From Methanofollis fontis (lineage in GTDB: Archaea; Halobacteriota; Methanomicrobia; Methanomicrobiales; Methanofollaceae), in contig NZ_PGCL01000001.1 in NCBI RefSeq assembly GCF_004297185.1, forward strand, positions 310,001-374,000: DNA of 64,000 bases, in the 5' to 3' direction. Shown here piece after piece: positions 33,417-41,897 of this stretch. The notes under the pieces are model-generated. The model saw only the letters and a list, made by a program, of their open reading frames with translations, searched no databases and had not been told where the DNA came from. How positions within the stretch are numbered: the first letter of the stretch is position 1; every line of letters starts with the position of its first letter. Both the position numbers and the translations under genes were made by a program.

Positions 33417-35774
33417 ATGACAAAAAGAGTGAGGGAGTACCGACCCGGGAGCGCCTTTCCCGGGGTGATCGGGCGGACCGTGGATGAATCGACACCCGCC
33501 TGGCCCGCTCCGTTGCGAGCGAAACAGGGAGCGCCGGACGTCATCGTGATCGTGCTGGACGACACCGGCTTTGGCCACCTGGGATGCTATGGGTCGCCGA
33601 TCCGGACACCGAACCTCGACCGCCTCGCCGCGGAGGGTCTGCTCTACACCAACATGCACACCACCGCCCTCTGCTCGCCGACAAGGTCCTGCATCCTCAC
33701 CGGGCGCAACCACCACTCCAACAACATGGCCGGGATCACCGAGATCTCCACCGGATACCCGGGGTATACCGGGGTCATCCCGTTTGAAAACGGTTTTCTC
33801 CCGGAGATGCTGCTCCGCCACGGCTATGCCACCTTCGCCATCGGCAAGTGGCACCTGACGCCAGCCGAGCAGACGAGCGCCGCTGGCCCCTACGACCGGT
33901 GGCCCCTCGGGCGCGGTTTCGAACGATTTTATGGATTTCTGGGCGGCGACACCCACCAGTACTACCCGGAACTGGTCTACGACAATCACCAGGTCGACCC
34001 ACCGAAGACCCCGGAGGAGGGCTATACCCTGAACGAGGACCTCGCCGACACGGCGATCCGCTTCATCGCCGACACTGTCCAGGTGGCCCCGGACAGACCC
34101 TTCTTCCTCTACTACTGCACCGGGGCCATGCACGCCCCCCACCATGTGCCTGAGGAATGGAGCGACCGTTACCGGGGGGCCTTCGACGACGGCTGGGAGG
34201 CCTACCGGGAGCAGGTGTTCCGGCGGCAGGTGGACCTCGGCATCGTGCCTGAGGGGACCGAGATGGCCGCGCACGACCCCGACGTCCCCCGCTGGGAGGA
34301 CCTCCCCGCCGAAGAGCGGCGGTTGTATGCACGGATGATGGAGGTGTTCGCCGGTTTCCTGGAGCAGACCGACCACCATATCGGGCGGATCATCGACTAC
34401 CTGGAGACGATCGGGAGGCTGGAGAACGCCATCATCATGGTGATCTCGGACAATGGGGCCAGCGCCGAGGGCGGGCCCACCGGATCGGTCAACGAGAACA
34501 AGTTCTTCAACTATGTGCCCGAGTCCCTCGAGGAAAACCTGGCGGCACTGGACGACCTGGGCGGCCCGAAATACTTCAACCATTACCCCTGGGGCTGGAC
34601 CTGGGCGGGCGACACCCCCTTCCGCCGCTGGAAACGGGAGACCTACCGCGGCGGGATCAGCGACCCCTTCATCGTCCACTGGCCCGCAGGCATCCGGACA
34701 TCCGGGGAGATCAGGCGGCATTACGCCCATGCGATCGACATCCTCCCGACGCTGCTGGAGGCGCTCGGGATCGAGCCCCCGGCGTCGATCCGGGGGGTCG
34801 CCCAGTCGCCCATCGAGGGGACGAGTTTTGCCGGCACCTTCGACAACGCCGGGGCGCCGGAACGGCGGACCACCCAGTACTATGAGATGATCGGTCACCG
34901 CTCGATCTACCACGACGGCTGGAAGGCGGTCTGCCCCTGGCCCGGTCCGTCCTTCACAGAAGGAGGGGCCTTCGGGCAGCCGATCAGCGCCGAAACCCTC
35001 CGTGACCTGGATGCACGGGGCTGGGAACTCTACAACCTGAGGGAAGACTGGGCAGAGTCAAGGAATGTGGCTGCCGACCACCCGGAGGTGCTGCAGGAGC
35101 TGATCACCCTCTGGTACATCGAGGCCGGAAAATACAGCGTGCTCCCGCTCGACGGCCGCGGGGTCGAGCGTTTCGCCGAACCCCGCCCGCAGATCACCCC
35201 GGACAGGAAACGCTACGTATATTTCCCGGGCACCCAGGGCGTCCCTGAGAACACCGCCGTCCGGGTGCTCAACCGCTCGCACGTGATCGCGGCGATCACC
35301 GACATCCCTCCGGGCGGGGCGGAGGGGGTGCTCCTCTGCCACGGCGGCAACACCGGCGGCTATACTCTGTTTGTGCAGGAGAACAGGCTCCACTATATCC
35401 ATAACTATGTGGGCAGCCGCGTTTTCCACCTGGTCTCCGGCGAAGAGGTGCCGGAAGGGCGGGTGGTGCTCAGCTACCAGTTCGAGAAGAACGGCGAGCC
35501 AGAGATTAAAAAGGGGAAAGGAGCACCCGGCACAGCCCGCCTATACTTCAACGAACAGATGGTGGCCGAGATGGACCTCCCCCTGACCACCCCCATCCTG
35601 TTCGGGCTCGGCGGCAGCCTGACCTGCGGGCGGAGCGGGGGATCCCCGATCACCCCCGCCTACACGCCGCCGTTCCCCTTCACCGGCACCCTCCACCGGG
35701 TGGTGGTGGACGTCAGCGGGGAGCGGATCGAGGACCACGAAGCCGAGATCAGGCTGGCCCTGGCCCGGCAGTGA
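33417..35774 (+). CDS. Arylsulfatase, Cys (formylglycine) type
   Basis: A 785-residue sulfatase of the alkaline-phosphatase fold. The metal-binding DDTGFGHLGCYGS (about 48-60) and the formylglycine motif CSPTR (86-90) are intact; GKWHLTP and a later ISDNGAS supply the other active-site residues. There is no signal peptide, so it should work in the cytoplasm, like Pseudomonas AtsA, which it also resembles in length plus a 200-residue C-terminal beta domain. ATG 33417 follows AGGAGGAATG. With its maturase directly upstream it can scavenge sulfate esters; substrate unknown. Confidence 0.93.
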   Translation: MTKRVREYRPGSAFPGVIGRTVDESTPAWPAPLRAKQGAPDVIVIVLDDTGFGHLGCYGSPIRTPNLDRLAAEGLLYTNMHTTALCSPTRSCILTGRNHHSNNMAGITEISTGYPGYTGVIPFENGFLPEMLLRHGYATFAIGKWHLTPAEQTSAAGPYDRWPLGRGFERFYGFLGGDTHQYYPELVYDNHQVDPPKTPEEGYTLNEDLADTAIRFIADTVQVAPDRPFFLYYCTGAMHAPHHVPEEWSDRYRGAFDDGWEAYREQVFRRQVDLGIVPEGTEMAAHDPDVPRWEDLPAEERRLYARMMEVFAGFLEQTDHHIGRIIDYLETIGRLENAIIMVISDNGASAEGGPTGSVNENKFFNYVPESLEENLAALDDLGGPKYFNHYPWGWTWAGDTPFRRWKRETYRGGISDPFIVHWPAGIRTSGEIRRHYAHAIDILPTLLEALGIEPPASIRGVAQSPIEGTSFAGTFDNAGAPERRTTQYYEMIGHRSIYHDGWKAVCPWPGPSFTEGGAFGQPISAETLRDLDARGWELYNLREDWAESRNVAADHPEVLQELITLWYIEAGKYSVLPLDGRGVERFAEPRPQITPDRKRYVYFPGTQGVPENTAVRVLNRSHVIAAITDIPPGGAEGVLLCHGGNTGGYTLFVQENRLHYIHNYVGSRVFHLVSGEEVPEGRVVLSYQFEKNGEPEIKKGKGAPGTARLYFNEQMVAEMDLPLTTPILFGLGGSLTCGRSGGSPITPAYTPPFPFTGTLHRVVVDVSGERIEDHEAEIRLALARQ

Positions 35775-35783
35775 CCCCCTCCT

Positions 35784-36236
35784 TTATTCGGGGAGGCCGA
35801 ACGCCGCTTTCGTGCCCGGCATCAGGCAATAGACCAGGACGATGGCGTTGATCAGGATGGCCGGCGCCATCGCCTGCCAGGACGAGGCCCCGATGATCGA
35901 GAAAACGGCCATGATCAGGTTCAGGATGGAGACGATCATCACAAACATCCATCCCTGCGGGTTGAGGTTCCAGAGCATCTGAAACACCCAGAGGTAGATG
36001 AATGCGAGGATTCCCCACATGATCGCACCATAGAGGCTGAAGGTGAAGAAGGCCACCTCGCCGATGATGATCGGGATCATATCCAGCATCTGGAAGGTGA
36101 AGATGATCGCCTGGATCGCTGCAAGAAGGGCAAGGATTGCCAGTATTGTAATACCAATCGGTCGCTGGTCGGTCATACGATATTCCCGGACGGCCGGATA
36201 CGGCCACTCCACGTTGATCTGGGAGCATTCGAGCAT
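35784..36236 (-). CDS. Four-helix membrane protein of unknown function
   Basis: Four hydrophobic segments, beginning with RPIGITILAILALLAAIQAII, an opening often seen in small archaeal membrane proteins of unknown role. Two starts are possible: ATG 36236 (150 residues) with AGGAAGG six bases upstream and a TATA-like GGTTAAATGCGG at about 36276-36287, or ATG 36176 (130 residues) directly before RPIGIT. I list the longer form because of its ribosome site. The gene converges on the sulfatase gene, with nine bases between the stops. Confidence 0.7.
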   Translation of the reverse strand: MLECSQINVEWPYPAVREYRMTDQRPIGITILAILALLAAIQAIIFTFQMLDMIPIIIGEVAFFTFSLYGAIMWGILAFIYLWVFQMLWNLNPQGWMFVMIVSILNLIMAVFSIIGASSWQAMAPAILINAIVLVYCLMPGTKAAFGLPE

Positions 36237-36423
36237 ATTAACCTTCCTAATTCCGTTTTCGGAGTCATGAAGCCGCATTTAACCGCAGGATGCCACCCGA
36301 TGCAATCGGCGGGTGCCGGATATCTCGGTCCTCCTCATCCTCCCCTGCCTGAAGGGACAGAGGACAGATCCCGGGGCACATCCCACCGTTCCGGCCACCA
36401 TCCTCGGGACAACAGTCCCTGAA

Positions 36424-36532
36424 AAAGTATATTATGGAGCCGATGATATGGGCACTCAGCAGAGACGGGGATGGACGAAATGCCGCATGGTTCATGCGGC
36501 GAAATTGACATTTTACATTCAAAGGAGAGGAG
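36424..36532 (+). promoter_or_regulatory. Promoter and structured leader of the ion-channel gene
   Basis: A TATA-like AAGTATATTATGG lies at 36424-36436. The predicted leader of about 75 bases contains a perfect hairpin: GCCGCATG (36482-36489), loop GTT, CATGCGGC (36493-36500). A strong ribosome site AAGGAGAGGAG touches the ATG. No T-run follows the hairpin, so it is not a terminator; it may be an operator or an RNA-level control element. Confidence 0.55.
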
Positions 36533-38431
36533 ATGATACGTTTCTGGCGCGGCAAACACCGGCCCCGGACGACGGAGCGGCAGGCGGCATGCCTCATCTT
36601 CATCCTCCTCCTGCTCTCAGTCTCCATCCCCGCCGCCGCCCAGATTCAGGAGAGCGGCAGCGTCCAGGTGCTGACCGAACGGCTGGAGACAGGGGAGACG
36701 GCATTCTATGATCTCGCCGGACTGAGGGAGGGGCAGGACATCTATATCCACGCCACCGGCACCTCAGGCAACCTCGACCCGTTCATCGCCATCGCCCACC
36801 CCACGATCGACCGTGAACAGATGGCCGCCGATTTCGTGGCAGGGGTCGAAGAAGCCGTCAGCGGGGGCGGCGATCCCCTCGGTGTGATACCGCGGATCGC
36901 AGACCGTTATTTCCTTGCATGGGACGACGACGGCGGGGCGGGCTATGCCGCCGCCCTCCACTTCAGGGTTCCTGCAGACGGCGACTACGTCCTGGATGTG
37001 ATGGCGTCGCCGGCCAGAGAGGAGACCTTCGGCGACTACCGCCTTACGATCGGTATCGATGCCCCCGGCGTGCTGGACGGCACGGCCGGACCGACCGGGA
37101 GCACCATCGCCGTGCTGGACCGGGAGGCATCCAGACTGGATATGGCCGTCGGGGAGGTGGCCGGCACCCTCACACCGGAAAAAACCGGCACCTATCATAT
37201 CCTCGGCCCGGTGAGGCAGGGGGACATCCTCTACGCCCGTGTCGAACGCACCTCCGGCGACCTGATCCCGGTGATCGTGCTGCAGGACAACGGAGAAAAA
37301 ATCCTGGCGGCCGGAATTGCCACCGACGGGGGAGGACGGGCCTCGTTCACCTACACCTTCACCGAAGCGACTGAGAACAGCCGTATCGAAGTCTCCGGTC
37401 AGGAGAGAGGGGGCAACGCCACTGCGGGTGCCTACCGCCTGCTGGTCGGGATCAATGACCCCTCGGTGCTCGGCGGCGCGGCCGAACCGCATGGCGGCGC
37501 CGTGCTGATCGCCCCCCTGCTCGTGGCGGTGGGGGTAGAGATGGACCAGATCACGGTCGTCGACCAGCAGGCGGAAAACTTCGGAGTGGTGGCCAATCTC
37601 TGGATGCAGTGGAACGACCCGGCCCTCGCCTACAGCCCGGACACCTGCGACTGCCGGATCAAGATCTACCGGGAGATCGATGACTTCGTGGCGGCAGAAG
37701 GCACGCGCTGGCCAGAGTTCACCCTCTACAACCAGCAGGGCAACCGCTGGACCCAGAACAGTCTGATCTCGATCCAGCCGGACGGAACGGCCACCTATTA
37801 CGAGCGCTTCTGGGTGATCCTCCAGGCGCCGGACTTCGACTTCAAGAATTACCCCTTCGACACACAGGACTTCTACATCAGGGTCGACTCGATCTACCCC
37901 GAAGAAGCGGTCTTCTATACCCCCTGGGAGGAAAAGACCGCCGTCGGGACCCAGCTCGGCGAGGAGGAGTGGTACATCACCGGGAGCGATTCGGGGATCG
38001 GCAGCATCATGATCACTGGCATCAATTCCCGCTACTCCTTCCATTTCACGGCACAGAGGCACCTCACCTACTATATCCTGAGGATTCTGGTGCCCATCCT
38101 GCTGATCATCGTGCTCAGCTGGATCCCCTTCCTGCTCAGGGACTACGGCAAGAGGGCGGACATCGCCGGGGCAAACCTGCTCCTCTTCATCGCCTTCAAC
38201 TTCACCATTGCAAACGATCTGCCGCGCCTGGGCTACCTTACCTTCCTGGACTCGATCCTGGTGACCACCTTCATGATCAGCGGGGCGACCGTCGCCTATA
38301 ACCTCTACCTGAAATGGCTGGCGACCGAGCGGCAGAAGGAGATCGCCGAACGGATCGACCGTATCATCGTCTGGCTCTACCCCCTCGGCTATATTCTGGC
38401 GATCGCCCTCATCCTGATCTTCTTCCCCTGA
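36533..38431 (+). CDS. Pentameric ligand-gated ion channel (Cys-loop receptor superfamily) with extra N-terminal domains
   Basis: A 632-residue membrane protein. Signal peptide about 1-36. Residues 40-325 hold two beta-rich repeats of the PPC/jelly-roll type (each with GTYHILGP- or DGDYVLDV-like strands ending YRLxxGI). Residues 335-490 match the ligand-binding beta sandwich: NLWMQWNDPALAY and the Pro-loop YPFDTQDFYIRV. Four membrane helices follow: M1 RILVPILLIIVLSW with the conserved Pro, M2 ANLLLFIAFNFTIAN, then the M2-M3 link LPRLGYLTFLD, M3 and a C-terminal M4. No Cys pair forms the eukaryotic loop, as in other prokaryotic channels. The layout resembles bacterial DeCLIC, whose N-terminal domains sense Ca2+. 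The ligand is unknown. Confidence 0.9.
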   Translation: MIRFWRGKHRPRTTERQAACLIFILLLLSVSIPAAAQIQESGSVQVLTERLETGETAFYDLAGLREGQDIYIHATGTSGNLDPFIAIAHPTIDREQMAADFVAGVEEAVSGGGDPLGVIPRIADRYFLAWDDDGGAGYAAALHFRVPADGDYVLDVMASPAREETFGDYRLTIGIDAPGVLDGTAGPTGSTIAVLDREASRLDMAVGEVAGTLTPEKTGTYHILGPVRQGDILYARVERTSGDLIPVIVLQDNGEKILAAGIATDGGGRASFTYTFTEATENSRIEVSGQERGGNATAGAYRLLVGINDPSVLGGAAEPHGGAVLIAPLLVAVGVEMDQITVVDQQAENFGVVANLWMQWNDPALAYSPDTCDCRIKIYREIDDFVAAEGTRWPEFTLYNQQGNRWTQNSLISIQPDGTATYYERFWVILQAPDFDFKNYPFDTQDFYIRVDSIYPEEAVFYTPWEEKTAVGTQLGEEEWYITGSDSGIGSIMITGINSRYSFHFTAQRHLTYYILRILVPILLIIVLSWIPFLLRDYGKRADIAGANLLLFIAFNFTIANDLPRLGYLTFLDSILVTTFMISGATVAYNLYLKWLATERQKEIAERIDRIIVWLYPLGYILAIALILIFFP

Positions 38432-38481
38432 AGGGCCTGAACGCCCGCAGGTTTATTCAGCGCCCCATCCGATCACTCTTC

Positions 38482-39498
38482 ATGCACTGCCCGGTCTGCG
38501 GAGACGACCATATCCAACCCGCCGGCGACCTGCTCGCCACCCTCCCGGCGGTCTTCACCCCCTGCTCACGCTGCCGCCCCGTCCGCCTGGGCACAAATGC
38601 CCCGCCGCCGGAGGAATATGCACCCGCCCCCCCCTGCACCTGCGGGCGACGGTTCATCGACGCAGTCTTCGCCGACATCCACCGGATCCTCACCGGGGCG
38701 GGGATCTTCGACGGCACCGAAGCCCTCAGGACCGTCGGCACCCCGGTCACCGACCCCGGTTTCGTGATGACCGCCCCCCCCTTCCTCCCCCCACGCTCCC
38801 TGGTGCTGCTCAGCCCCCACCCCGACCGAAGAACCGCTGAACGGATCGTCGCAGAGGTCCCGGAGGTGCGCGGGGTGGTGCGCACCACCCCCGCCCTCCC
38901 GGGTATCGACCCCGACGGCGGGACCGCTGCCCACGAACTGCTTGCCGGGTGCGACGTCCAGGCCAACGTCTTCCCGACCGCATCCGGCGATATCGTGATC
39001 TACAAGGAACTCTCGAAACTCCATATCGAGTTCCCGCGCCCGCATAACCCCAAGATCCGGGCCGTCGAACGGGAGATCCGGCGCACAAACCCCAGGACCT
39101 TCATCGACGCCTGTTGCGGCGCCGGCACCCTCGGTCTGGCGGCGGCCCTGGCCGGCACCCCGGAGGTGATCTTCTGCGATCTCTGGGGGCCGGCAGTCCG
39201 CTGGACGGCCATCAACATCGCCGTCAACCGCGATTCCCTGCTCGTCGACGAGGTCACCCTCCCCCATGACGGGATCGAGGCGGTGCGCCGCGACCGCCCC
39301 GTCACCGTCGCCCGCGCGGACGGCGACCAGCACTTCCGGGTCTGCCAGGGCGATTATGCCGATCTTCCCCCACTCCTCGCCCGCCCGGAGCGGAGCATCG
39401 CCGCCCTGGACATCTTCGGAAAAGAGGAGCGTTCTGCCTGCAATGCCGCCCTGGAGAGATGGCGGGGTGCCGGCGGAGGCAATGCATTTATCCCCTGA
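38482..39498 (+). CDS. Zn-ribbon protein with methyltransferase-like C-terminal domain
   Basis: A 338-residue protein. The N-terminus has three Cys pairs (CPVCGDD at 3-6, CSRC at 28-31, CTCGRR around 52), probably a zinc ribbon. A middle region follows, and then a class I methyltransferase-like core with FIDACCGAGTLGLAAALAG (about 209-227) as motif I and VIFCDLWGPAVRWTAINIAVN after it. There is no clear NPPY/DPPY-type catalytic motif, so I cannot tell whether it methylates RNA, protein or nothing. A TATA-like GCAGGTTTATTC about 30 bases before the ATG predicts a leaderless mRNA. The ion-channel gene ends 50 bases upstream. Confidence 0.75.
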   Translation: MHCPVCGDDHIQPAGDLLATLPAVFTPCSRCRPVRLGTNAPPPEEYAPAPPCTCGRRFIDAVFADIHRILTGAGIFDGTEALRTVGTPVTDPGFVMTAPPFLPPRSLVLLSPHPDRRTAERIVAEVPEVRGVVRTTPALPGIDPDGGTAAHELLAGCDVQANVFPTASGDIVIYKELSKLHIEFPRPHNPKIRAVEREIRRTNPRTFIDACCGAGTLGLAAALAGTPEVIFCDLWGPAVRWTAINIAVNRDSLLVDEVTLPHDGIEAVRRDRPVTVARADGDQHFRVCQGDYADLPPLLARPERSIAALDIFGKEERSACNAALERWRGAGGGNAFIP

Positions 39499-39512
39499 GC
39501 ATCACTGTATAT

Positions 39513-39822
39513 GGGGACTAGCCCGGGTGGCTCGGCGTCACCTGTAACCCGAAATCGCCGGTATGCGGAGGGCGAAGTCTGAGGAAGGCTCTGGCGATCT
39601 GCTGGCGCCCTGTATATCCTGACTGCGAAGCCTTGTCCCATGAGGTCGACGGACAGGCATCGAGGCCTCGTAGGGGGCGGAGACCTGGTACCGCGGGGAC
39701 CGGTTCAGGCCCGGAAGGGAGCAGACCTACCGTGGACGTTCGGCGCCCATGGGGGTGCGGGGTGGAGAAGGGGTATCCCGGCAAGAGCAGACACGTGCTG
39801 TCGACCGAAGACGTGTCCCCGT
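39513..39822 (+). ncRNA. ffs: Signal recognition particle 7S RNA
   Basis: A roughly 310-base RNA with archaeal SRP features: 5' GGGGAC pairs with 3' GTCCCC (39815-39820) as helix 1; the Alu part has GGCTCGGCGTCACC and CTGTAACCCGAAATCGCC; and the S-domain helix 8 carries the invariant GTTCAGGCCCGGAAGGGAGC (about 39704-39723), the binding site of SRP54. A TATA-like GCATTTATCC (39484-39493) lies about 27 bases upstream. Ends are set by helix pairing and may be off by a few bases. Confidence 0.93.
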
Positions 39823-39834
39823 CGACTGATTTCC

Positions 39835-40797
39835 ATGTCCAGAGTTACGATTATCGGAGCCACGGGAAGGCTTGGCTCTTTTGCTTCGCATGCCATTTCA
39901 GGTATCCCATATGTAGATGAGGTGCTCCTCTCCGGCCGACCGGGGAGAGAACAGTCGCTGACCGCACTCTCGCACGACCTCACCGACTCCTGCGCCGCAC
40001 GCGGTTCGGGGACGCGCATCACCTGGAGCACCGATGCCGACGACTATGCAGATTCGGACGTGATCGTGGTCACATCCGGCGTTCCGAGAAAGGAGGGGCA
40101 GGACCGGACCGACCTCGCCCTCGAGAATGCCCGGATCATCGCACCGATCGCCAGAGACATCGGAAAATACGCCCCCGAGGCCATCGTGCTGATGATCACC
40201 AACCCGGTCGACGTGATGACGGCCGTGGCCCTCAGGTACTCGGGGCTCGAGCCCAGACAGGTCTTCGGCCTCGGCACTCATCTCGACTCGATGCGGCTGA
40301 AGGCGCTGATTGCCAGTCATTTCCACGTCCATGTGAGCGAGGTGCACACCCGCATCATCGGTGAGCACGGGGAGAGCATGGTCCCCCTCTGGTCGGCCAC
40401 GACCATCGGCGGGATCCGGGTCACCAACCTCCCCGCCTTCGCCGGGATACCGGTGACCAATATGGTGAACCGGGTGAAGAACAGCGGGAGTTTCATCATC
40501 AAAAACAGTGGGGCCACGATCTACGGCCCGGGCGACGCCATCGGCACTCTCGTCCAGACGATCCTCGGGAACGAGAACCGCATCCTCACCGTCTCGAGTT
40601 ATATCAAGAGCGAGGTCCACAATATCGGAGATGTCTGCATCGGGGTGCCGGCACGCATCAACAGAAACGGTGTCTTCCCGGTCGCCATCCGGATCGAAGA
40701 ATCCGAAATCGCAGCATTCCAGAGCTCGGTCGAGAAAATACGGGGAATAACGCAGGACGTCCTGGAAAAAATGGATATGCTCAGATCATCCGGTTGA
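39835..40797 (+). CDS. mdh: Malate/lactate dehydrogenase family protein (malate dehydrogenase)
   Basis: A 320-residue NAD(P)-dependent dehydrogenase for the malate-oxaloacetate step of the incomplete reductive citrate cycle. The nucleotide-binding motif IIGATGRLGS (6-15) has the Ala/Thr pattern of archaeal enzymes. Later come TSGVPRKEGQDRTDLALENA with substrate-binding Arg, ITNPVDVMT, and the catalytic HGESMVPLWS with His. ATG 39835 is the only start that does not run into the SRP RNA, ending about 12 bases upstream. No separate promoter is visible, so the mRNA may come from read-through or from a promoter inside the RNA gene. Confidence 0.94.
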   Translation: MSRVTIIGATGRLGSFASHAISGIPYVDEVLLSGRPGREQSLTALSHDLTDSCAARGSGTRITWSTDADDYADSDVIVVTSGVPRKEGQDRTDLALENARIIAPIARDIGKYAPEAIVLMITNPVDVMTAVALRYSGLEPRQVFGLGTHLDSMRLKALIASHFHVHVSEVHTRIIGEHGESMVPLWSATTIGGIRVTNLPAFAGIPVTNMVNRVKNSGSFIIKNSGATIYGPGDAIGTLVQTILGNENRILTVSSYIKSEVHNIGDVCIGVPARINRNGVFPVAIRIEESEIAAFQSSVEKIRGITQDVLEKMDMLRSSG

Positions 40798-41041
40798 CGT
40801 CGATGATCTGTGCAGTGGCGATACCCTCGACGGCGCCGAGTTTCGACTCAAGGGCGTCGGTCGCCCCTTCCTCATCCTCGATCACGGCGGCGACCTTCAG
40901 GGCGGAGAGGCCGAATCCAATGGGCTCTGCCTCGATCGCATCGATGCCCTCAACAGAGGTCTGCACCCGCGCCTTCAACTCCTCGATCGGAACCTCGGCG
41001 GACTCGGGCATGAGTTTCAGGATCACTGCAACTTTTCCCAT
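40781..41041 (-). CDS. ef1b: Archaeal elongation factor 1-beta
   Basis: The 86-residue aEF-1beta is the nucleotide exchange factor that reloads aEF-1alpha with GTP. The sequence GKVAVILKLMPES at the start and IGFGLSALKVAAVIEDEEG in the middle are typical. It follows the Zn-ribbon gene after two bases, an order conserved in many euryarchaea. The 3' end overlaps the convergent mdh by 17 bases. Confidence 0.93.
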   Translation of the reverse strand: MGKVAVILKLMPESAEVPIEELKARVQTSVEGIDAIEAEPIGFGLSALKVAAVIEDEEGATDALESKLGAVEGIATAQIIDVNRMI

Positions 41042-41043
41042 GA

Positions 41044-41205
41044 TTATGGCCCCTGGAATCCGCATTTTTCACAGGTGTAGGCGATGCTCTGCTCCCGGCA
41101 GGGGGCACAGCGCCGGATCTCGGTGCCGCAGATCGGGCAGCCGAACTTCGTCGATCCGCTTTCGGCAAGCGGCGCATTGCAAGACGTGCATTTTTGGATA
41201 GCCAT
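41044..41205 (-). CDS. Small double zinc-ribbon protein upstream of aEF-1beta
   Basis: A 53-residue protein with eight Cys in four CxxC pairs (CTSC 6-9, CPIC 23-26, CAPC 33-36, CEKC 45-48), enough for two zinc sites. It matches the HVO_2753/DUF1610-like archaeal zinc-finger proteins that are regularly linked with the aEF-1beta gene, suggesting a translation-related role. The stop is two bases before the aEF-1beta ATG. Confidence 0.9.
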   Translation of the reverse strand: MAIQKCTSCNAPLAESGSTKFGCPICGTEIRRCAPCREQSIAYTCEKCGFQGP

Positions 41206-41219
41206 AGAAAAAACCCCAA

Positions 41220-41846
41220 CTATTGAGTGGGAGATCGTTGCACCTGATCGGCAATAAATGATCGGCAACCGATACGGGTGCACATCACCTCCTCTCCCTG
41301 CAGAAGGGCGGCAAGCCTGCCCTCCCTCCGCCCGTTGACGGCGACGGCCGGTATCCGGCGGGAGAGGAGATAGGGGATGAGGCAGGGATCGACGTCCCCG
41401 CATGCCACCGGGGTTTCCAGCAGGTCCACCTCCCTTCCATCGACACGGAGACGGTCCACCGATTTCACCAGCACCAGGGGGGCCCCGATCTCCCCGGCAA
41501 CCCAGGCGGCGATGGTGTCGGAGGTGACCTCCCAGGTATGGGGGAGGGGATCGGCCTCCAGAAGTGGGATATAGGGGAGGAGGATGGCGGGGGCGTCGGG
41601 GGGCGTCACCGAGCGGGTGGAGGGGAGCCCGAAGGAGGTGAGATACCACCCGAACTGCTCCATCGCACACACGGCCATCCAGTGGGCCGGGGTGTCCGGG
41701 GGTGCGAGGGCCCGCACGCTGTCCGCGAACCCTCCGCCGCCCGGGACGACGAGGGCGGGTCTCCCCGCGGCCAGGATCTCCTCAACGACCGGGGCCGCCG
41801 CATCCATACAACTCCCGCCGACCTTGACGACGACCGCACCCTCCAT
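41220..41846 (-). CDS. mfnE: Amino acid kinase family protein, probable MfnE of methanofuran synthesis
   Basis: A 208-residue kinase of the amino acid kinase fold: VVKVGGSCMD (5-14) with the Lys and Gly-Gly of the phosphate loop, VPGGGGFADSVR and a nucleotide-site DTIAAWVAGEIGAPLVLVKSVD. Size and methanogen context fit MfnE, which phosphorylates aminomethyl-furanmethanol phosphate on the way to methanofuran; a uridylate-kinase-like label would also be seen in databases. It is the first gene of an operon with the zinc-ribbon and aEF-1beta genes. Its ATG is about 25 bases from a palindromic TATA box shared with the divergent gene. Confidence 0.6.
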   Translation of the reverse strand: MEGAVVVKVGGSCMDAAAPVVEEILAAGRPALVVPGGGGFADSVRALAPPDTPAHWMAVCAMEQFGWYLTSFGLPSTRSVTPPDAPAILLPYIPLLEADPLPHTWEVTSDTIAAWVAGEIGAPLVLVKSVDRLRVDGREVDLLETPVACGDVDPCLIPYLLSRRIPAVAVNGRREGRLAALLQGEEVMCTRIGCRSFIADQVQRSPTQ

Positions 41847-41865
41847 GAAGAGGGTGAAGCGGCTG

Positions 41866-41875
41866 ATTATATAAT
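41866..41875. promoter_or_regulatory. Palindromic, shared TATA box
   Basis: ATTATATAAT is its own reverse complement. Its centre is 27 bases from the ATG of the plus-strand gene (41898) and about 25 from the ATG of the minus-strand kinase (41846). One box could therefore start two leaderless transcripts in opposite directions. Confidence 0.55.
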
Positions 41876-41897
41876 GGTCGGGGAAGAATCCGAACAT

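Noticed and set aside
39640-39834. N-terminal extension of malate dehydrogenase by 65 codons
   Set aside because: It would translate the 3' part of the SRP RNA, and the dehydrogenase fold begins at ATG 39835.
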